In this document: positions 60,419 through 64,000 of the stretch, in pieces
Position numbering within the stretch: the first letter of the stretch is position 1
How the letters are laid out: each line of letters starts with the position of its first letter
Assembly (NCBI GenBank): GCA_013043165.1
Contig: JABDOQ010000017.1
Span: forward strand, 17,384 to 81,383
Direction of reading: 5' to 3'
DNA length: 64,000 nt
Source: Woeseiaceae bacterium
Lineage (GTDB): Bacteria; Pseudomonadota; Gammaproteobacteria; Steroidobacterales; Woeseiaceae
Program-made: the position numbers and the translations under genes
The notes under the pieces: model-generated
Databases searched by the model: none
What the model was told of the DNA's origin: nothing
Seen by the model: only the letters and a program-made list of their open reading frames with translations

Positions 60419-60474
60419 ACAGGGACATTCTTAATTTAGCGTATTAATACGCTAAATTAAGAATGTCCCTGTTT
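60417..60474. repeat. 58-bp perfect palindrome between convergent rpe and crp
   Basis: Arms of 29 bp with no spacer: AAACAGGGACATTCTTAATT plus TAGCGTATT, then its exact reverse complement. It starts in the rpe stop codon and ends 2 bp before the crp stop codon. It could act as a bidirectional terminator, since both outer ends carry AAAC/GTTT. The GGGACATTCTTAATTT core is reminiscent of palindromes found near REP-associated transposases in other gammaproteobacteria, from memory only. Confidence 0.95.
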
Positions 60475-60476
60475 GC

Positions 60477-61130
60477 CTACAGTTTGCGGTTCGGTCGCGC
60501 GCCGTAAACGACTATCGTCTTGCCGCTGGCGGACACGAGCCCCTGTTCTTCAAGTACTTTGAGAACGCGGCCTGCCATCTCCCTTGAGCAGCCAACCAGT
60601 CGGCTAAGCTCCTGGCGGCTGACCTTGATCTGCATGCCGTCCGGGTGTGTCATCGCATCGGGCTCGTTACAAAGATCCATGATCGCATGCGCGACGCGTC
60701 CCGTGACGTCGACAAATGCTAGGTCACCGAGCTTGCGGTTAGTGCGATCGAGTCGCGTGGCGAGCTGCGTTGCCAGTTCAAAAACGAGTCCCGGACTTTC
60801 GCTCGCGATCTGGCGGAATCGAGGGTAGGTCATTTCGGCAATTTCGCATTCTGTGCGCGTCCGCACCCAGGCGCTGCGGGTCGGTTGCTCGTAGAACAAA
60901 CCCATTTCGCCGAAGAACTGTCCTTTGTTGAGGTAGGCAAGAACCATTTCATTGCCGTCTTCGTCTTCGATCATGACCTCGACCGACCCATCGACGATGT
61001 AGTAAAGCACGTCCGGCAAATCGCCCGCGTGAATCATCACGGTTTTGGACGGTACCGTGCGAACGCGGCAGTAGCTCAAAAATCGATTGATCGCCGGCAC
61101 ATCGCTGAGATTCTTGACTGTTGTCTGCAT
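60477..61130 (-). CDS. crp: cAMP receptor protein (CRP/Vfr)
   Basis: 217 residues. The cAMP pocket has GEMGLFYEQPTRSAWVRTRT, including the Arg-Ser that bind phosphate. In place of T127-S128 of E. coli CRP the sequence reads T-N (RTNRKLGDLAF). The DNA-binding helix SRQELSRLVGCSREMAGRVL keeps the R-E-x3-R pattern that contacts TGTGA half-sites. The end VSASGKTIVVYGAR is close to E. coli CRP. Convergent with rpe across the palindrome. Confidence 0.94.
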   Translation of the reverse strand: MQTTVKNLSDVPAINRFLSYCRVRTVPSKTVMIHAGDLPDVLYYIVDGSVEVMIEDEDGNEMVLAYLNKGQFFGEMGLFYEQPTRSAWVRTRTECEIAEMTYPRFRQIASESPGLVFELATQLATRLDRTNRKLGDLAFVDVTGRVAHAIMDLCNEPDAMTHPDGMQIKVSRQELSRLVGCSREMAGRVLKVLEEQGLVSASGKTIVVYGARPNRKL

Positions 61131-61233
61131 TGATTAATCCTCGCCCCTGTTGCAGTCCTCTTTTAATACAGTTTACCGGACAGGGCAACTTAAGTGCGTG
61201 TTTTGTCGTGCTTTATCGCTTTTTGCCGGGCTA

Positions 61234-61878
61234 CTACAGCCAATACGCAGTCCGCGTCATGACTTTCGCGGTCAATCGCATCAATGATTTGACGGGTGCC
61301 GGCAGGTCGGCGGCACCGGCCGCAACGGCACTTTCACCGTGTTGTGCCTCCTCGTCACGCATCGTTTCGACGATCGCCCGGCTCCGTGTATCCTCCGCGG
61401 GCAGGCCATCGAGGTGCGTATCGAGGTGCGCGCAGACCTGGCGCTCGGTTTCGGCGATGAAACCCAGGCTCCATTTGTCGCCGAGCAGGCCGCTCGCCGC
61501 GCCGATCGCGTAGGCTCCTGCATACCAGATCGGGCTCATACGACTTGGCGCCTCGCCAAGCTCCTGGATGCGCTGTTCGCACCAGGCCAGGTGATCGAAT
61601 TCCTCGGCCGCCGCGTGCCGCATCTGCTGCTGGATATCCTTGTCGCGTGCGACCGTCGCATGGCCATGGTACAGGGCCTGTGCGGCGATCTCGCCGGCAT
61701 GATTGACGCGCATAAGACCTGCGGCATGCGATCTCTGCGCAGCGCTCAGGTCAGGTTCGTCGATCGTTTGGGCGGGATATTCGCGTGCCGGACGTCCGGC
61801 CGGCGCCGCGACGGTCCGCAGCGCATTGTCCGCGCCAGCCAACAGGCGGTCGATCGGGGAAAATTTACGAATTGTCAC
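61234..61878 (-). CDS. coq7: 3-demethoxyubiquinol 3-hydroxylase
   Basis: 214 residues, di-iron hydroxylase of ubiquinone synthesis. Iron ligands appear as E63 (NHAGEIAAQ), E93-x2-H96 (EEFDHLAWCE), a Glu in FIAETERQ near 143, and RDEEAQHG near the C-terminus. Length fits Pseudomonas-type Coq7 (about 215) only from the GTG at 61878; a frame extending to 62055 would antisense the DUF481 gene. A TATAAT hexamer (61890-61885) lies just upstream, leaving little or no leader. Confidence 0.92.
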   Translation of the reverse strand: MTIRKFSPIDRLLAGADNALRTVAAPAGRPAREYPAQTIDEPDLSAAQRSHAAGLMRVNHAGEIAAQALYHGHATVARDKDIQQQMRHAAAEEFDHLAWCEQRIQELGEAPSRMSPIWYAGAYAIGAASGLLGDKWSLGFIAETERQVCAHLDTHLDGLPAEDTRSRAIVETMRDEEAQHGESAVAAGAADLPAPVKSLMRLTAKVMTRTAYWL

Positions 61879-61882
61879 AATT
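61870..61882. promoter_or_regulatory. 13-bp palindrome over the coq7 start
   Basis: AATTGT-C-ACAATT, perfectly symmetric, covers the coq7 GTG codon and lies 8 bp from a TATAAT that would be its -10. It is also 31 bp upstream of a TATACT (61913-61918) that could be the -10 of the DUF481 gene. A repressor binding here could affect both genes. The regulator is unknown. Confidence 0.35.
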
Positions 61883-61963
61883 GGATTATAGCGAACCCGC
61901 ACAGTCTGACGGTATACTCCGCGCCTTTTTGACAGCAGCCCTGAATACCTTAGGAGAAAGTAC

Positions 61964-62677
61964 ATGAAACTGCGTGTGATATTGAGCGTTACAGCGTTAC
62001 TGGCCCCGATTTCATTAATGGCCCAGGAAGTAACAGAGAGCCCATGGTCGGGCAAAGCGACGCTCGGCTACCTGGCAACCTCGGGTAATACCGAGAACTC
62101 CACGCTCAACTCTGGCGTCGAAGTTGGCTTCGCGACAGGTAAATGGCAGCATTTTGCGAAAGCCTTCGCAATATCGGCCTCTGAAAATGAGATTACGACA
62201 GCCGAGGCGTATGAGCTGGGCTGGAAGACCGAGCGCAACCTGACGGACAGGGATTTCGTGTTTGGACGCCTGGACTGGCGCAAAGACAATTTTGGTGCCT
62301 TCGATACCCAGTTTTCGCAGACCGTGGGCTATGGTCGCCGACTGATCAAAACGGACACGCACCTGCTCAATGTGGAGGCTGGCGTCGGTGCTCGGCAGTC
62401 GGAGCTGCAGACCGGAATAAGCGAAAACGAAACGATCTTCCGTGGTGGTGCCTACTACAAGTGGAAGTTCAGCGAGACAGCCGAGTTCCGCCAGGACCTG
62501 ACGGCCGAGTCGGGCAGCGAAAATACTTATCTGGAGTCAGTCAGCGCGGTGTCTGCCAAGCTGCTGGGACAGCTGGCGCTGGTTGCATCGTTTACCGTCA
62601 AGCACAATACCGACGTCCCGGCTTTGACCGAAAAAAGCGATACCTACACGGCTTTGTCGCTCGAATACCTCTTCTGA
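61964..62677 (+). CDS. DUF481 outer-membrane beta-barrel protein
   Basis: 237 residues with a signal peptide cleaved near LMAQ. The pattern WSGKATLGYLATSGNTENST at the start and alternating aromatic strands ending in YTALSLEYLF are typical of DUF481 (E. coli YdiY). The C-terminal Phe is the outer-membrane insertion signal. A salt-stress-induced role is known for some members. An intrinsic terminator follows at 62739. Confidence 0.85.
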   Translation: MKLRVILSVTALLAPISLMAQEVTESPWSGKATLGYLATSGNTENSTLNSGVEVGFATGKWQHFAKAFAISASENEITTAEAYELGWKTERNLTDRDFVFGRLDWRKDNFGAFDTQFSQTVGYGRRLIKTDTHLLNVEAGVGARQSELQTGISENETIFRGGAYYKWKFSETAEFRQDLTAESGSENTYLESVSAVSAKLLGQLALVASFTVKHNTDVPALTEKSDTYTALSLEYLF

Positions 62678-62738
62678 GCAGCGCTGCGGCGGCGATCGCA
62701 ATCGCCATCGTGCTTGTAAGGCACTGAAAAACAAGCAC

Positions 62739-62769
62739 AAAAAGCGCCCTGAAAAGGGCGCTTTTTTTG
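62739..62769 (+). terminator. rho-independent terminator after the DUF481 gene
   Basis: AAAAAGCGCCCT-GAAA-AGGGCGCTTTTTTT. A 12-bp stem counting A-T pairs, a tetraloop and seven T, so it works well on the plus strand and partly on the minus strand. It separates the DUF481 transcript from the rplM promoter. Confidence 0.95.
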
Positions 62770-62790
62770 TAGAAAAAATGCCCGGATCGT

Positions 62791-62819
62791 TTGCAATGGT
62801 GCAGGGGCTACAGTAGAAT
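62791..62819 (+). promoter_or_regulatory. sigma-70 promoter of rplM-rpsI
   Basis: TTGCAA (62791-62796), 17-bp spacer, TAGAAT (62814-62819), followed by the GC-rich stretch TTCGCGCC before the start. That GCGCC discriminator is typical of stringently controlled ribosomal promoters. The leader to the rplM ATG is about 105 nt and contains GC stems, so it could hold an L13 autoregulatory site, though I see no recognised consensus. Confidence 0.75.
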
Positions 62820-62932
62820 TTCGCGCCTTTCGCCAATACCGCGATCGCTTGCGTGCGCGGCTGGATGACGGGGCTTTCGGGCCAAGCCGGATCCCCGGAA
62901 AACAATACAATTCCCTTACGGAAATCAGAATT

Positions 62933-63367
62933 ATGAAGACGTTTTCTGCGAAGCCAGCAGAGGTACGCCGAGATTGGTACGTGGTCGACGCAACAGGAAA
63001 GACCCTGGGTCGCCTGTCGACCGAGATCGCGCGTCGCCTGCGTGGCAAGCACAAGCCGGAATATACGCCGCATGTGGACGCCGGCGACTACATTGTTGTC
63101 GTCAACGCCGAGAAGGTTCGAGTGACCGGCAACAAGCTGAAAGGCAAGATGTATTACCACCACACCGGTTACATCGGCAACCTGAAGTCCGCCTCACTCG
63201 AGAAGATGCTCGATGAGAAGCCGGAACGTGTCTTGCAGTTTGCGGTCAAGGGCATGCTTCCGCGTGGCCCGCTCGGACGCCAGATGCTGAGCAAGCTCCG
63301 CGTATTTGCGGGTCCTGAGCATAGCCACACGGCGCAACAGCCTATTCCGCTCGAAGTAAAAGCCTGA
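62933..63367 (+). CDS. rplM: 50S ribosomal protein L13
   Basis: 144 residues. [20 protein letters not shown] (about 13-32), [20 protein letters not shown] and the motif [18 protein letters not shown] are L13 signatures. ATG at 62933 matches E. coli (142 residues); an upstream frame at 62849 is spurious. rpsI follows 30 bp downstream. Confidence 0.98.
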   Translation: MKTFSAKPAEVRRDWYVVDATGKTLGRLSTEIARRLRGKHKPEYTPHVDAGDYIVVVNAEKVRVTGNKLKGKMYYHHTGYIGNLKSASLEKMLDEKPERVLQFAVKGMLPRGPLGRQMLSKLRVFAGPEHSHTAQQPIPLEVKA

Positions 63368-63397
63368 GGCCCCGGCCTCCGTTGTTGAGAACAGTTT

Positions 63398-63790
63398 ATG
63401 AGTGATACATTTTTTTACGGAACCGGTCGTCGCAAGACGTCTACTGCGCGCGTATTTCTGTCGCCAGGGAAAGGCGACATTACGGTCAACAAGCGTCCGC
63501 TGGGCACTTTCTTCGGCCGCAAGACGGCGCAAATGATCGTTCGCCAGCCGCTGGAACTGACGCAGCTGGTGGATAAGTTCAATGTCAACGTCACGGTCAA
63601 AGGTGGTGGAACAACCGGCCAGGCTGGCGCCATTCGTCACGGCCTGACGCGTGCGCTGATGGCATATGATGAATCGTTGCGGCCCTCTTTGCGCAAAGCC
63701 GGTTTCGTGACCCGCGATGCGCGCGAAGTTGAGCGCAAAAAGGTCGGTCTCAGGAAAGCACGTCGCGCTACGCAGTACTCGAAGCGCTAA
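63398..63790 (+). CDS. rpsI: 30S ribosomal protein S9
   Basis: 130 residues. [20 protein letters not shown] (about 5-24), [14 protein letters not shown] and the C-terminal [11 protein letters not shown] are S9 signatures; the SKR tail contacts P-site tRNA. Same length as E. coli S9 (130). tRNA-Gln begins 28 bp after. Confidence 0.98.
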   Translation: MSDTFFYGTGRRKTSTARVFLSPGKGDITVNKRPLGTFFGRKTAQMIVRQPLELTQLVDKFNVNVTVKGGGTTGQAGAIRHGLTRALMAYDESLRPSLRKAGFVTRDAREVERKKVGLRKARRATQYSKR

Positions 63791-63818
63791 GCGCCCGAGA
63801 CAACCGATCTCTTATTAC

Positions 63819-63892
63819 TGGGGGATCGTCTAGCGGTAGGACTGCGGACTCTGACTCCGCCAACGGGGGTTCGAATCCCTCTCCCCCAGCCA
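63819..63892 (+). tRNA. tRNA-Gln (anticodon CTG)
   Basis: 74 nt with encoded CCA. The acceptor arm TGGGGGA pairs with TCCCCCA, and the discriminator is G. The anticodon stem GCGGA/TCCGC encloses CTCTGAC, with anticodon CTG at 34-36, reading CAG. TTCGAAT marks the T loop. The weak U1-A72 pair is a known identity feature of tRNA-Gln. It is 28 bp after rpsI and may share its transcript. Confidence 0.97.
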
Positions 63893-63898
63893 AAAATC

Positions 63899-63928
63899 AC
63901 AGGCCCGCAGAAGCGGGCCTGTTTTTTT
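63899..63928 (+). terminator. rho-independent terminator after tRNA-Gln
   Basis: ACAGGCCCGC-AGAA-GCGGGCCTGT, a perfect 10-bp stem, followed by seven T (63922-63928). It ends the rplM-rpsI-tRNA unit. Confidence 0.95.
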
Positions 63929-63929
63929 G

Positions 63930-64000
63930 GGGGGAGAGCGATGAGAACCCCAGGGTTCGACAAAACCGCTTGGCGGTTTTGGACGCACGAAGTGCGCCCG
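63930..64000. other. end-of-window sequence, possible extragenic palindromes
   Basis: After the terminator there is GAACCCCAGGGTTC (63952-63959 region), CCGCTTGGCGG (near 63966) and GCACGAAGTGC (near 63985). Short dyads of this kind resemble the repeat clusters in style but share no long match with them. The window ends before context is clear; no gene is visible. Confidence 0.35.

Overview
The window reads as chromosomal DNA of a free-living gammaproteobacterium. Several gene orders point there: miaB-ybeZ-ybeY-ybeX-lnt, leuS-lptE, holA-nadD-rsfS-rlmH-maf-rng-yhdP-nitrilase-tldD, uvrA-MFS-ssb, darP divergent from pmbA, and rplM-rpsI. Crp, Coq7 and SufE fit the same group. By general resemblance I would guess a marine lineage near Woeseiales, Steroidobacterales or Chromatiales, but no 16S or marker comparison was possible. 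Coding is dense on both strands, with many TTG and GTG starts. I see no rRNA, CRISPR array, integrase, intact transposase, prophage or recognisable defence system.

Layout. 1-4321: pepQ (3' end outside the window), gamma-glutamyltransferase, trpS and a DUF4404 gene. 4402-11542: a plus-strand run of small genes (cupin, SWIM, MFS, methyltransferase, DUF1761, GNAT, VIT-like, VOC, upp, DUF1801, TerB, MAPEG). 11567-13744: uup divergent from slyX. 13816-20101: a tight four-gene operon of unknown role (1356-residue membrane protein with a duplicated module, YjdF-like protein, lipase-like hydrolase, ATP-grasp enzyme) converging on uvrA. 22962-26505: MFS, ssb, and an ArsB/NhaD permease with a CBS-domain partner. 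26716-26877: apparent remnant of a sulfate adenylyltransferase gene. 26888-35212: tRNA modification, 16S maturation, lipoprotein N-acylation, leucyl-tRNA synthesis and LPS transport (miaB to lptE). 35220-39979: genes lying between lptE and holA, which are normally adjacent (HExxH protein, membrane protein, repeat cluster, hisI, cysS, sufE, yidD, Trm112-like). 39976-50795: holA to tldD. 50922-58758: small proteins, an AAA-FHA ATPase, purK/purE, a half-length darP, pmbA, yihY, a second repeat cluster and purC. 58894-63892: djlA, rpe, crp, coq7, a DUF481 outer-membrane protein, rplM-rpsI and tRNA-Gln.

How genes work together. tldD and pmbA encode the two halves of one metalloprotease. purE, purK and purC supply consecutive steps of purine synthesis. 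ybeY, ybeZ, rsfS, rlmH and rng act in ribosome maturation or RNA decay. lptE, lnt, yhdP, yidD and the DUF481 protein serve the envelope. A near-consensus CRP site lies before a 56-residue orphan gene, and crp itself is in the window.

Most unusual content: the duplicated-module membrane protein with a TonB-box-like motif and its operon; two composite palindromic-repeat clusters (36452-36920 and 57422-57864) sharing a 135-bp element with terminal inverted repeats; a 58-bp perfect palindrome after rpe; and the sat remnant that ends in a REP-like sequence.
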